Positions 1 to 10,130 of a stretch of DNA of 64,000 nucleotides are shown in pieces (position 1 is the stretch's first letter; each line of letters begins with the position of its first letter). Position numbers and translations under genes: made by a program. This DNA is from Thelonectria olida. Lineage: Eukaryota > Ascomycota > Sordariomycetes > Hypocreales > Nectriaceae. The notes beneath the pieces were generated by a model. The model did no database searches. It was not told the origin of the DNA and worked only from the letters and a program-made list of their open reading frames with translations. Location of the stretch: contig JAGPYM010000069.1 of assembly GCA_020736575.1 (NCBI GenBank), forward strand, positions 47,244 through 111,243, given 5' to 3'.

Positions 1-44
1 AGTAGGTTTAACCGGAGAGTCCAATTTGAACTGTTAATTTACGA

Positions 45-230
45 AATCGTGATTCAAGCTTCGTCATGTGAAGATGAGCAGGGGGGCCAAAACTGGACTC
101 AATAGTCACGAAACAGGACCACCGAGTCCAGTTTTGGTCGCTTTCCATTTTTAAAGATAGGTGTATATTCTGATTAGGCTCATTAATCAAGGCCACTGGG
201 AGGCGAAGGACCAGAAAGTGGTCCCCAAAT
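45..230 (+). repeat. Dispersed repeat R1, copy A, with conserved hairpin
   Basis: This stretch recurs in the same orientation near 36446-36640. Both copies share a start reading GTGATTCAAGCTTCGTCATG, a hairpin, a T-rich stretch and an end containing GGACCAGAAAGTGGTCCC. In this copy the hairpin arms (87-100 and 124-137) are perfect 14-bp complements. No coding capacity is evident, and flanking target duplications were not recognised. It is probably a non-autonomous element or a piece of a larger transposon; the family is not identified. Confidence 0.6.
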
Positions 231-1362
231 CAGAAACAAACTACACCACGGTTCGGCCGTCGCAGTTACCCTACATGGAAAGTTGTAGATGCACGAGCCA
301 ACTCAAAGCGGCCGATGGATATCACCGTTTCATCGTATTACCAGAAGATTCTTCGGCATATTCCGTCGTGCCCCTGCACTACGCAGATCACAGGGTACAA
401 ATCAGCTTTGTAGGAGTTGCTGTCGGCACCTTTGGTTGCGGGGAATACTAGCGAAGTCTATATTCTAGCGCCACGGTGGCGCTTGGCCATATGAGCGAAG
501 ATATCCGTGACGCTAGCTTACTACAAGATAAGCAAAGCGGTTATAAGCACGGCGGGCCTTTCCGGGCTGACCCTTGATTGGCATTACTGGGGCAAGTTCC
601 GCCGGGACAGCAACTTGTTAAATTTTACCAACTGCACCATACTATGTACAAAAATGAGGATCCCCACTTAGAGCAATGTCACAGTGGTTTATATCTGACA
701 ATTCCATGCAAGGTTTGGTGGCTGTTGCGGGTCACGGACGTCCCAGTGCCACTGTGCTGTTCGGTGAGTCGTTTTTTTCTTCATCTACAGTATCCGTGCT
801 CGCTCGATACTGTAAGCGAGTGGATCAAAAAGTAAAGATCTTGTTATCCTTACAGAATATCCCGAAGTCGGCGGAGTGGTGACTTTTGTGCCCATCGAAG
901 ATCAAGAGGCAATGTCGAGCGATAGATCGATCCTTGATGTGTTTATTGAAGTATTCGGTTTACTTGAATCCTCGTTATAAATGCCCTGGATCACTGTAAC
1001 CCATTCCTAGTTTCCCAGCTCGGTAGTTCAGGGCCTTCCATCCTTTTTGCGCTTACCATGACCATGCTAGTAGAGATGATTCCAATATCAAGCCAGCCTT
1101 GCCAAAGAGTTAGATTGCAGCAGTCCTAAGGCTATAACTTCGCGATCATGTTTTCTAAGAGGCAGAAGTAGCCACGAACAAAGACTAAATCTCTGAATTT
1201 GGCTGTGATAATAGTCTTTATGATCAATAGGCGTCGGGAGTTCTGGGATGGGTGCAATTGGTCTTTCTGGAATTACTCCTTAGATTCCAGAATCTCCTAA
1301 CGTGGCCAAGTTCGAGCTCGAAAACGCACGAGAATCCGTCATCACGAAGATGGACATTCGTA
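231..1362. other. No recognisable gene
   Basis: Only short overlapping open frames are present (for example 578-835 and 676-882, +) with no domain I recognise and no consistent splice pattern. It may hold remnants of an older gene or repeat. Confidence 0.4.
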
Positions 1363-1635
1363 TTACTTTTTGTGATAAGCTTGGGAGCCTAGGCTGGACG
1401 TAAGTTCACGTACCTTCAACTCTGGCTCCGTGGGAGGCAAGATGATTATGCAACAGTCCTTATGCGCCATATGGGCTGAAAGAAGAGCCTTAAGCGTTTT
1501 GAACTCCTCTTGGAGACGACGTATCTCGACGGATAGCGCAGCATTCCTCGACTTCAGCCCTTCCAGTCGGGCCACTATCGCCGGGTTTGTTGCGTCGCAA
1601 CGAAGGCAGTCGTCGAAACTCTGGTCCCAGGCCAT
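1363..1635 (-). CDS. bZIP-like coiled-coil protein, possible 3' exon or fragment
   Basis: The frame begins with ATG at 1635 and holds a hydrophobic-heptad stretch running from ARLEGLKSRNAAL to EEFKTLKALLSAH, followed by a Cys pair. This resembles the leucine-zipper half of fungal bZIP factors, where a short His/Cys tail often follows the zipper. The basic region that should precede it is not convincing: the residues before the zipper (DCLRCDATNP) have only a vague match. Either an upstream exon supplies the basic region or this is a decayed fragment. A GTACGT donor lies at about 1411, so the true 3' end may differ. Function as a transcription factor is inferred only from the zipper. Confidence 0.35.
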   Translation of the reverse strand: MAWDQSFDDCLRCDATNPAIVARLEGLKSRNAALSVEIRRLQEEFKTLKALLSAHMAHKDCCIIILPPTEPELKVRELTSSLGSQAYHKK

Positions 1636-1705
1636 CCGAATCGACGCGCGAGGCCGTCTGTCGTGGTATTTTCAGTGGTAGGAGAAGTGGTTGTTTTCGA
1701 AGCAC

Positions 1706-3162
1706 TGGAGTCGAGGTTTAACAGACCTCTTAAGAATTTATATCCCATGAAGTATTACCGAGTTCTGCTCATGAGTCTACCTCCTCACCATCTCGGATCC
1801 AGACCAACACTCAGCTGAAGGATGTACTGTACCCCTGGATATATGTATGTGGACAGGGAAATACGTCATCACGACGTCGACAAACCCTTATATAGCGGTT
1901 TTCCACCACAAATATACGATATCAACATGTGCCTTGCAAGTATTCCGCCCTAATAGGTTGTCAAAGCGTAGGAAACTCAAAGACTCGGCAGTGTCGTACT
2001 CCGTGCGTAAGACTGGATCGCATCTTGCTATGGCCCGAAGAGGTTGGCCCCACGACCTCGTGCCGCTGGTGTGGCGCACCTAGTCCTGTCTGGTTTAATA
2101 CACTCGTGACCTCACGTTAAATACGCACTCTCTTACGGTAGTAAATAGGGTTTGTGACAGCTGACGCCTTGCGGGTGTTTACCGTGTTGGGCTAGCCCCA
2201 AACTATAACGCCCTATGAGCAGCTGTCTCTCTCCCCGCCTCCACTTGCTCGCTCAGTCTCCATCCGTCTGTGCGTGGCAGGCATTCGTTCAAAGAGGTTC
2301 ATCTACTAACGAAGTGGAATTTTTGTGGCTCATGTGGCCTATTCGCCTTGTCTGAGAAGCACAGAACAGAAGCTCTGGGGAAGATCGGCACACACAAGTA
2401 AGGTCAGTTGTGGCAGGAGTCATAAAGTAACGTGACCTGTAGCGACCAACGCTCGAGAAGGTGCTGACCACTCTGGAAAATAACCGGGAAGCAAACAAGG
2501 TCGATCTGCAAGCACGGTATTATCCAAGATTATCAATCTCAAATTGCATGTCCCAGATACTGTACAGTAGATCAACGCACTTCGGGCATAGAGCTAAGCT
2601 CAGGCTGCAAATGGGCTATTGGGCACATATGTAAATCATAGCATATCGTTTGCGCCGTTCATTCAATCGGGCTTTCCTCTTTCACAAGGCAAATAAAGTC
2701 AGAGTTTGGATGCCATCTAATTTTAGTTCATACGGTTTTCGTGCCAAATGTTAAGTAGTGTCCGTATTTCCGACCCTTGCTATGCCTAGGGAGCTGCTTT
2801 CGATTACCACTAACGCTGCGTCTTGATTTCGCTTCATCTGTTATTTTTAGCATAATACAAAAGCGAAAGTGGATATGTAGATTTTATTGAGATCTTCGTA
2901 TGTATGGAGATTTCGGTACGAAGCCTCTCAGAAGACCATATAAAATCTTATAGTCAAAACGGGTGACCTCGTGGAGAAATCCTCGCACGAGAAGTTTCCA
3001 AAGAATCCTCGACTTCAGGGAGCATGAGACGTATTCAAGATACCTATATCCGATAGATGGTGCTTCTCCAGTCCAACAAATTGGCTCATTCAAATGCCAT
3101 CCCACGCAAAATGCACCTTCCAGCAATTCCTGGCTCTCCACGCCCGTTCAATCCACACTAAC
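1706..3162. other. No recognisable gene
   Basis: Short frames on both strands show no domain. The right end (2884-3010) carries a copy of a dispersed repeat listed separately. Confidence 0.4.
2884..3010 (-). repeat. Dispersed repeat R2, single degenerate copy
   Basis: On the minus strand this reads like the units at 36050-36280: an ATAAGATTYTRTATGGTCTYC core followed by GAGAGGCTTCGTACGAAA-like sequence and ATCTTCGTA motifs. It shows the family is dispersed and not confined to the 36-kb tandem array. The unit boundary is approximate. Confidence 0.45.
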
Positions 3163-3771
3163 TCAAAGTCCGAACAACCTCTCATACGCAGCGACTCTCA
3201 ACTCAAGTGTCATATGCTCTGCTTGAAGTGTTTCATTCCTCTCTTCTAAGCGTGAAATGTACAGCATTGCTTCACGCAATATTGTTGCCTGTATTCTCAT
3301 TAACCATCATGCTGGATAAGTTGAAAACTCCCTTACCCTATACGCAGATTCTCTAACGGTCCGTTCTTGCTGATATTCGGGATGGTTCTCCTCTTGTCCC
3401 TTTGTCGTTCTATCTCGTAGGCTTAGGATGCTCTCTCGTAGTGCAGAAAATTCATTGCTCAATTTAGTGGGATAGCGTCTGTCAATTGCACGTCGAGTTG
3501 TTGTTTTGGATTTGTGGGGACCAGATCGACGGGCTGGAAGAGATTTAAGATGATCTTCATCTTTGCCCGACTTGCATTTGCAAGGGGTTAAGTGGTGCAA
3601 TGTAGGGTTAGTTATCCCGCCGGCCGAACAGGAGGTGGATGAGTTCCCGAAGTCTTGGCAGCAGGAGTCTTCGCTTAGCTCCGATGGTGCAGGGCTCGAG
3701 GTGGAGCTGTGAAGATCGCAACCCGGCCGTGGCAAGGAGTCATCTTCGGAGACAGCCTTGCGGAAAACCAT
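3163..3771 (-). CDS. Basic helix-loop-helix leucine zipper transcription factor
   Basis: Two exons: 3771-3337 and 3288-3163, with a 48-bp intron (GTAAGG...ATACAG, phase 0), giving about 186 residues. Exon 1 ends in a basic/helix-1 segment near residues 89-120 (RRAIDRRYPTKLSNEFSALR), with Tyr after the RR pair as in SREBP-type fungal bHLH proteins. Exon 2 supplies helix 2 and a zipper (AMLYISRLEERNETLQ through VAAYERLFGL). Neither exon alone shows a complete domain; splicing joins them in frame, which supports the model. The long acidic/Ser-rich N terminus has a CKCKSGK patch. Departures from consensus (Arg for the usual His, Pro after the Tyr) may weaken DNA contact. An in-frame extension without ATG precedes residue 1, so an upstream exon is possible. 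Expected to act in the nucleus as a dimer; targets unknown. Confidence 0.7.
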
Positions 3772-4337
3772 ATTGTCTCCTGGGTGTTCTGAAAAATCAA
3801 TGCCGCCGGTAGTATGTTACCATCCCAACGAAGCACAACGAACTGGCGAGTCAGCAGACTTCAGAGTTCCAAGGTCAGGCCTAAGAGAAGGTAATCTGAT
3901 GATAATGCGTCATTGACGGGGCATTCACTCTTTGGTATCGAAAGACGTCCGCTCAGACACTTAATCGAGGTCTTTATATCCAGTCGACATCGATCCCGCT
4001 GATCGTCGTCGTTTGGCAAATAGTGTGACAACTCGACAATTATCGAGTATGGTTCCTGGAAAGGCTAAAGCCACAAGATCCCACAGGACACCTGGCTCGC
4101 TTGGGATTAACCCAAACTGGTTCTAGCCCAATTGCCCGTGGCGCTTTGGTTGCGTCTCATTCGTCAAGCTGGAAGTCCTCGGCCCGGCTGCTTATGACGA
4201 TCTACAAAGGTGCCTCTCCCGATTTGCCGGTCATTGGCCGGGACCGTTCCATTGAAGCGCCAGTCTTGTGTTCAAGAAAGGAAGTGGTCTGATTCTTTGA
4301 TCACTCACCACCACCTTTCTGTAGAGTATCGAATCGA
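3772..4337. other. No recognisable gene
   Basis: This spacer lies between the bHLH gene and the LINE fragment. I see no coding signature. It includes the presumed promoter of the minus-strand bHLH gene. Confidence 0.4.
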
Positions 4338-4622
4338 TTAGGCTGAGTTGTCGGCTCTGATGTTACGTGAACGCATCCTATTAGTACAAAGTATTATGAT
4401 GGCAAGCTTGACGGTGATGTTAGGTGGGTAATTCCAAACTGTAGGGACCATCTTAACCCACCTGGGGTGCCCCATAGGGACTGTGAGCAGCTTGCCGTCC
4501 CTTTGGTGTGCCAGTGGTTCTTGAATCGCTATCACCGCATAATCTTGAAGTTGATTGTCGTTCATTAGGCTCTCATGCACCATATCCTGTTTTCTCACGT
4601 TTAGTTGAGTTACCTGAAACAT
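4338..4622 (-). pseudogene. LINE ORF2 N-terminal fragment (endonuclease start)
   Basis: From ATG 4622 the frame reads [12 protein letters not shown] and then a conserved AVIAIQEP block, which matches the start of the apurinic endonuclease-like domain of Tad-type ORF2 proteins (QLNV...IQEP). The match is lost after [10 protein letters not shown]. The remaining residues to the stop at 4338 do not resemble the family, so the endonuclease catalytic core, reverse transcriptase and RNase H are missing. Non-functional. Confidence 0.75.
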
Positions 4623-4623
4623 C

Positions 4624-5937
4624 TTACTCGTGCTGTCTAGGGTAGAGTTTCGGGCAGTTTCTGCTGAACGCCTCATGCGGCCCGCTGCAGAGGGCACACT
4701 TGGGCACCTGCGCCTGGCACTCACTGTGGTGGTGCCCTTCGCCGGCGCACCTTGCACATACCCGATTCTTGCTGCACGAGAATGCCTTGTGATCGAGTTC
4801 TTGGCAGTTATAGCATTGTTCCGGGCCGGTTCTTCGCTCGAATACACTGGTGCATGCCGACTCACCAGCTACAAGAAAGTATCCTACCTGTAGTAGTCTT
4901 CTAGCATCGCTGGCTTTAGAAAGATACGCCACCATAGACCCGTATGCCTTGGGGTTGGCCTTTTGACTCAACCATGCCACCTTGGCTATCTGGACCTCGT
5001 TCTCTTGGCTTAACGTTTCCATCGCTCCAGGGAGAATCTTGTATTCCTGATCGAAGACGGCCGCACGGTTCATGTTGTCAACTTTGACTGGGTACAGTTG
5101 GTCCCGAAGGACCCTGGCGCCTGGGGCCTTTCTGGCCTCGAGAATAGTCTTGATCTTTTGCATTTCTTCTTCGTTCCTACTAATGACCCTCAGGCGGTTG
5201 GCGTTCCGTCCATCTCTGGTCACTGCGACGCATCGCCAGTGAGGTTGTTCGCTTGACGTTCGCATCTCCTGTTCAACGGTCTTGCGGATCATTGCCGGTG
5301 TAGCCTCTCCAATACGATCCTCGGGCACCCTGGACGTGTCCACTGTGCAGAACACCGGTTCTGGAGTTGCCGATCGGACCGTGGACGGAGATTGGGTGGA
5401 CATGCTGACCGGCGTCATTCTGGCTGCGTCTGCATATGTCCGGCCTGGCGATCGTGGTGCCTCAGCCTTGTTCAATATATCCAGCTGTAGTCGGGTCTGC
5501 TCCAGCTCGCCGCAAACCTGGGTAAGCTGCTCTCGGGCTTGCGATAATTCTTGCGCCATCTGGGCCGTGGCCCTAGTCACTTCCTCGGCCATGCGATCTC
5601 TGAGTTTGGTGAACTCGAGCTGGAATTCTGCCATCATTGATTCGATTTTCTTGTTGAAGTCTCGCTCCAGAAGTTGCTTCAGGTTCTGGATTGCCTCGAC
5701 CATGCCGCCGGCCGCTTTGGGGGCAGCCTTCTTCCGAGCTCGGGTTTGTCCCAGAGCTTCCTCACTGCTCTCAACTTGCTCCTGCCATTCCATATCACCA
5801 TTTTGCTGCTCTGATTCCATTGCCTTCGTCGTTTTGACTCTCTTTCGCAGGGGACGTTGCGATCCCCCACCCGGGGCATCCGGCTCACGTCCCATGACGA
5901 TGATGACGTCTGAAGCGGGGTTCGCAACACCAGACAT
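4624..5937 (-). CDS. LINE ORF1, Gag-like nucleic-acid-binding protein
   Basis: The 437-residue frame starts at ATG 5937. It has a basic N terminus, a predicted coiled coil around residues 80-160 rich in Glu/Gln/Arg, and a C-terminal triple zinc knuckle near residues 374-430. The first two knuckles are CX2CX4HX4C ([14 protein letters not shown] and [14 protein letters not shown]); the third is CX2CX3HX6C. This arrangement is typical of ORF1 of Tad/I-clade fungal LINEs, where the protein coats the element RNA. The stop codon is separated from the ORF2 ATG by one G (TAAGATG), suggesting translation reinitiation. The ORF is intact although the element is not. Confidence 0.85.
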   Translation of the reverse strand: MSGVANPASDVIIVMGREPDAPGGGSQRPLRKRVKTTKAMESEQQNGDMEWQEQVESSEEALGQTRARKKAAPKAAGGMVEAIQNLKQLLERDFNKKIESMMAEFQLEFTKLRDRMAEEVTRATAQMAQELSQAREQLTQVCGELEQTRLQLDILNKAEAPRSPGRTYADAARMTPVSMSTQSPSTVRSATPEPVFCTVDTSRVPEDRIGEATPAMIRKTVEQEMRTSSEQPHWRCVAVTRDGRNANRLRVISRNEEEMQKIKTILEARKAPGARVLRDQLYPVKVDNMNRAAVFDQEYKILPGAMETLSQENEVQIAKVAWLSQKANPKAYGSMVAYLSKASDARRLLQVGYFLVAGESACTSVFERRTGPEQCYNCQELDHKAFSCSKNRVCARCAGEGHHHSECQAQVPKCALCSGPHEAFSRNCPKLYPRQHE

Positions 5938-5995
5938 CCACCAACGGCCTGAATCTCCGCAAAGCGGTTACCAGGCCTTTCAAAAGTTATAAAGA

Positions 5996-7339
5996 AGATA
6001 AATAAAAGTATTTTTAAGAGATCTCCCAGTCGTCTACAGTGTTTGACTCGTCGGTCTTACAGTACTATTCGAAATCGGTTGTCCTTTTGTGGAACTCTTT
6101 AGATTTGTCCGCACGGACATTTATGGGTGGGGTGGTGTCAGACAGGACGTGTATTCGGTCCATTGATCCAAATCAGCGTATTCATGTTGTGTGTTCTCGT
6201 TAAGTGTCTGCCCCTGAAAGATCTGCTGTTCATCATAAGACCCTTGCCCGCACGTGACACCCCAGCATATGCCTTCTGTTCAACAAGAACAAGCAACAGA
6301 ATAACAGAACAAGGTGCCCATGTATGCTTCGCGTCGTCTACATCTGTAAAGGACTTCCGTTCCTCAAGGTATCTACGTTTCCCGTAGTTAGTCGTGCCAT
6401 TCACGAGTAATCTGTAGACAACTATGCATCCAAGCCAACGACTTGATGGCATCCCACACTACATCTGTACTTGCACAGAAAGCCACTGGCGAGATGATTA
6501 GCTTGATGGCGGGCACCTGACAGCGGTGCTAGCGGTGAGCTTGCCTTAAAGAGGGTCAAGCGTCGGTCTTTTCCACTTCCGCGACCGGCGTCCTCTCCTT
6601 CTATTTGAACTTTGTATTGAGCCATGGCTGTGAGAATGATAGCTAGTGCTCACCTGAATTTACAAATAAGTAATTACCTTACAGAGTACATCTATTGCAA
6701 TTGATGGCGACTTCCGTCTTTAAAGGCGCCCTGTTGATATGCAATTGCCTCACGATGCAACGGATGTAACGGAAGTGCCCGTCTTCCATCATGGCTCCTA
6801 GATCTCCCAACCATCGAGTTACGTGCAGGGTCTCGACCTGTGCAAGCATTAGGGGAGAATAAATCATGCGTGGGTGTATGTATATTTACTACATTATTAT
6901 GTGTGTGTGTGTGGAACGACCCTCCAACAGTGCCGGTGGCGCTGTCCGGGGCTTTCCTTGGCGAATGAATGTACACCGAGAGAAGCGGTGACGAATGGAA
7001 ACCCTTTTAGCGTACCTCCATAGTTATATCACCAATCGCTATCACCAACACCAACACCATCACTCAAACACAACCATGCATATAGGGCATCGCACCACCA
7101 GCGAATATTTGCTCGCACCGCTTCCCTACCACTCAGCCTTATCATATCATTCTAAGATCCAAAAAATCCGAACCCTTTACGGCCAATATTGCTATAATTG
7201 AGCGCTTGGCACCATTTGATTCTGCCGTTGTCGCATTCCCACCGTCGATCACATCGGCACCATTCGGCTGCAACTACTCCAGCCTCACGCCGTTCCCACT
7301 TTGAGCGCTTACCCACATCTCCATGTCCTTGATCCGAAA
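5996..7339. other. Spacer with a short GT microsatellite
   Basis: There is no convincing gene. A (GT)6 tract lies at about 6900-6913 and a CACCAA-rich stretch at about 7043-7062. The right half is the presumed promoter of the glycogen-targeting subunit gene. Confidence 0.45.
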
Positions 7340-8458
7340 ATGCCATACACTCCTCCATTGAAACCATCTCCATGCTCCCGGCCATCTGAGACAGTCCATT
7401 TGGATGTACCATGGTCTTTGCAAACGAAATCCCGACAATTTGAGAACCAATCCACCAAGAATCTCCCCCCGGCGCCAAGGGAATCTCGGACCTATGAATC
7501 ATCCGTGACGCCGTCCCCTTCAGATATCGTGACAGATCTGAGAGAATCCTGTAATGTCCCTCACAAATCCGATGATGCAATCCTTACCGAATCCGAAGAT
7601 GAAACAGAGGACTGGCAACAAAGCAAACAGCGGGTAATTCGCAAAATGTCTGGCGAGTTGGTCCGGCCCATACTACGCCCGCCATCTCGTCGGCGCCTTG
7701 CGAGCATGCCAACCAGTCCCACCGCCACAAAGTCAGTTCACTTCCATAGCCACTTGGAAGAGACTCTCAATTTTTTTCGACTAGATTGCTCCCTTTCTAT
7801 TAGCGCTGGGTCACGATCCGGTCTAGTCGATAAGAGCAGCAGGGAACGTCCCATATCCCGACAAGATGCAGCGGCTCAGTGGGAGATGGTTACACCCAAC
7901 TTCCTGCGACAGAGCGGATCGCGCGAGTCCCAATTTGTGTATATCAAGAAGTTGAGATTATTGGACGACCAAAATTCCATGCAAGGCGTGGTGACTGTCC
8001 GGAATGTGGCATTTCAAAAGTCGGTTACCTGTCGCTTCACGTTTGACAATTGGAAGACGACCTCGGATGTCCCCGCATCATACAGCGATGGAAACGCCTC
8101 AGGAGAAGCACCTTCGGGGTGCGACATTTTCGTCTTCACCATTGAGCTCTCCGACATCGTCAACCTCGAATCCAAAATTGCCCACTTGTGCGTCCGCTAC
8201 ACGGTCAATGGCCAAATGTATTGGGACAACAACTCTGGCCGCAACTTTCAGGTCTGCTTCTTCAAGAAGACTTTGCCGGGGGATGACAATGCCCTGGCTC
8301 AGGGTGTTCCATTGCCGTCACGTAATGGAATCTCCAATAATGCCACGATGGTGAAGCCCACGTCTAGTCCCTTTCGTGGGTTGGACCTCACAAAATGTTA
8401 CAGCATCAGCGCATCACTTAATGGCAACGGTCCGAGCTGCCAAACGCAAAGCTTCTAG
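7340..8458 (+). CDS. Glycogen-targeting regulatory subunit of protein phosphatase 1 (Gac1/PPP1R3-like)
   Basis: The frame from ATG 7340 (MPYTPP) codes 372 residues. An RVxF-type PP1 docking motif (KSVHF, residues 131-135) follows a basic Pro-rich stretch, the usual layout in Gac1/Pig1-type subunits. A CBM21 glycogen-binding domain spans about residues 199-310 and ends in the hallmark MYWDNNSGRNFQVCF. Such proteins bring PP1 to glycogen synthase and so raise glycogen storage; they act in the cytosol on glycogen particles. Fungal orthologues are generally longer, with a C-terminal tail after the CBM21. Here the frame stops soon after LDLTKCYSISASLN, and tail-like residues (RAAKRKASRND, then SFSQKSTKSG) appear in another frame to about 8597. 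The 3' end is therefore probably frameshifted, or this is a shortened paralogue. No intron is needed. Confidence 0.75.
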   Translation: MPYTPPLKPSPCSRPSETVHLDVPWSLQTKSRQFENQSTKNLPPAPRESRTYESSVTPSPSDIVTDLRESCNVPHKSDDAILTESEDETEDWQQSKQRVIRKMSGELVRPILRPPSRRRLASMPTSPTATKSVHFHSHLEETLNFFRLDCSLSISAGSRSGLVDKSSRERPISRQDAAAQWEMVTPNFLRQSGSRESQFVYIKKLRLLDDQNSMQGVVTVRNVAFQKSVTCRFTFDNWKTTSDVPASYSDGNASGEAPSGCDIFVFTIELSDIVNLESKIAHLCVRYTVNGQMYWDNNSGRNFQVCFFKKTLPGDDNALAQGVPLPSRNGISNNATMVKPTSSPFRGLDLTKCYSISASLNGNGPSCQTQSF

Positions 8459-9914
8459 AAACGATAGCGCGGGGTCTATGAACCCTACGGTTGGCAGTCT
8501 CAAGCTATCGTCTCGTTCATTTTCGCAAAAGTCGACAAAGTCTGGCATCAGTGCAGGCTACTCCAAGGCGAAGTTCACCATCTCAATGCGCAAGTGACTC
8601 TGACAGCACACACCTTCCTTGGCGACATCGACATGTCCGACAACTTAAACGCAATACCCTTTCGTCCGTATGGTTTTGTTGAATGATGAATCGACGGTTT
8701 CACTTTCGCCACTGGCTGTATTTCTGATTAGTGTTCTGCTGCCACTGGCCGTAGATGAAAAATAAATGAAGAGGATAGATCTTGGGTCGAATGGATTCGA
8801 TATAACAGAACAGAGGTAGTGTAGGGTATTAGCGATGTGGGCTGAGCTTGCAGCGAAATGGCGCAGAATTGGGGTGTAGGAAAATGGCCTGATTTGCCAC
8901 ACACTTCACTCAAAATTCATTTCTTGTGGTTTGTAAATAAAGGGAGCTCTAAAAGATTATCCATGTATCTCAGCTTGGCCCAGTTTCTAAAGCTGATGGA
9001 TGGTCTTCCATGCCTGTAGAATGTTTAGTGCATTTGGCTAGTAGCTCCTGGAAGTCCGCACAGATATTGGTGCATGGGTGAGGGGGAGCGGAAGTTTCAG
9101 TGGAACCAATATGGAGGAGTCACCTGCGGAGAAGGCCTGGAGGGAACGGACGCTATCTTGAGGCCCAAGCTCATCTCTCAATTGCCGAACAGCGCCCCTG
9201 ATGCTTAGCGGGTCCGCCATTTGCACGGTGATGACATCGAGGCTCTTAAGTTCGAGCAGCATGCTCTGACCCAAAGTTTCGTGGGGCACGGCTAAAGGGC
9301 ATTGGCCCGTCCAATGATTTTGCAGGCACCTGCCACCAAGGCCTCACCTGAGCTCGAGACTGCGATTCTGAAGTGACAGCTAGTATGACAACTTCCATTC
9401 CACTCTTTAGACTTTTAAATCCGCTCGGCCGGACCTCGTGTGATAGCTCGGCCGGCAAGTGTGGTTCGATAATGAAATAAATCATCTGGCATGGGTCGAT
9501 AGCGACGGCAGTTGCCGGGTTACAGGAAGAGGTTCTAGACCTCAATTATAGAGCTTTCCGCGGTAATGCATTTTAGACGGCTGCTTCAGAACGGTCGAGA
9601 GCAAAGCGCCTTCCCAGCTCCAACGTTACAAGACCGGTTGCTTAGGTTGATCGATCGCAAGCTTTCGGGAAATGTGGTGACCGCAAATGGCCGTAGCGTG
9701 ATGACGGGGGAAGTGTCCACCTCGATTTTTGTCGGCACTTTTAATCCATACAACCTACACATTGCTAGCTAGTCAATTAGTTATTACTGATTTTAGAGTA
9801 TTTAATATGGAATATCAAGGTGAGAAGAATTGAAACTCCAATTTTTATTTTATTGTAAAAAAAAAAAAAAATTCCCCGCCGAGACCACGCACATACATTC
9901 ACCAAAAGACCAGC
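8459..9914. other. Frameshifted tail of the upstream gene, then no recognisable gene
   Basis: 8459-8597 continues a protein-like reading in a shifted frame (see the PP1 subunit). After that only short frames occur. A run of 15 A at about 9850-9864 lies just before the small Cys-rich ORF. Confidence 0.4.
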
Positions 9915-10130
9915 ATGTGCTTCGCCAACCTGGGCATGCTCATCTGTCAGGCATGCGGCCGGCGCGTGGGCGAACAGCCCGTGGGGACGACACCGTGCTG
10001 GGCCATGTGCGGCAAGTTCGTGTCGAAGGTGACAGGCGACGTGGTTCAAAGCGAGTGTGGTGTTTGTCACGATGCGAGGGAGGAGAGAGCCGATCTGGCG
10101 CGGAGGCTAACCCGGGCGTCTAGGAAGTAG
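9915..10130 (+). CDS. Small Cys-rich protein, unknown
   Basis: The 71-residue frame starts at an ATG in context CAGCATGTG. It has CQACGRR, a CWAMC pair and ECGVC, so three CxxC-like pairs that could bind zinc, and ends in a charged helix (DAREERADLARRL). I do not recognise the family. It could equally be a chance frame, as the region is GC-rich; the regular Cys spacing is the only support. No signal peptide is visible. Confidence 0.35.
   Translation: MCFANLGMLICQACGRRVGEQPVGTTPCWAMCGKFVSKVTGDVVQSECGVCHDAREERADLARRLTRASRK

Larger units (their letters stand above)
4338..5995 (-). mobile_element. Tad-type LINE retrotransposon, 5' part only
   Basis: The minus strand carries a full ORF1 (5937-4624) followed after a single base by the start of ORF2 (4622). 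ORF2 collapses after about 65 recognisable residues and reverse transcriptase is absent. LINE copies are usually truncated at the 5' end, so a copy that keeps the 5' end and ORF1 but loses the 3' end points to a later deletion or rearrangement. No poly-A or A-rich 3' tail is seen at the break. The 5' boundary is a guess, placed just upstream of ORF1. Confidence 0.75.

Noticed and set aside
3307..3336. Unspliced end of the bHLH exon (VREFSTYPA)
   Set aside because: It is intronic: removing GTAAGG...ATACAG restores helix 2 and the zipper.
5282..5992. 236-codon frame antisense to LINE ORF1
   Set aside because: Fully antisense to the zinc-knuckle ORF1; low-complexity Ser/Cys/Arg content; a shadow of the real gene.
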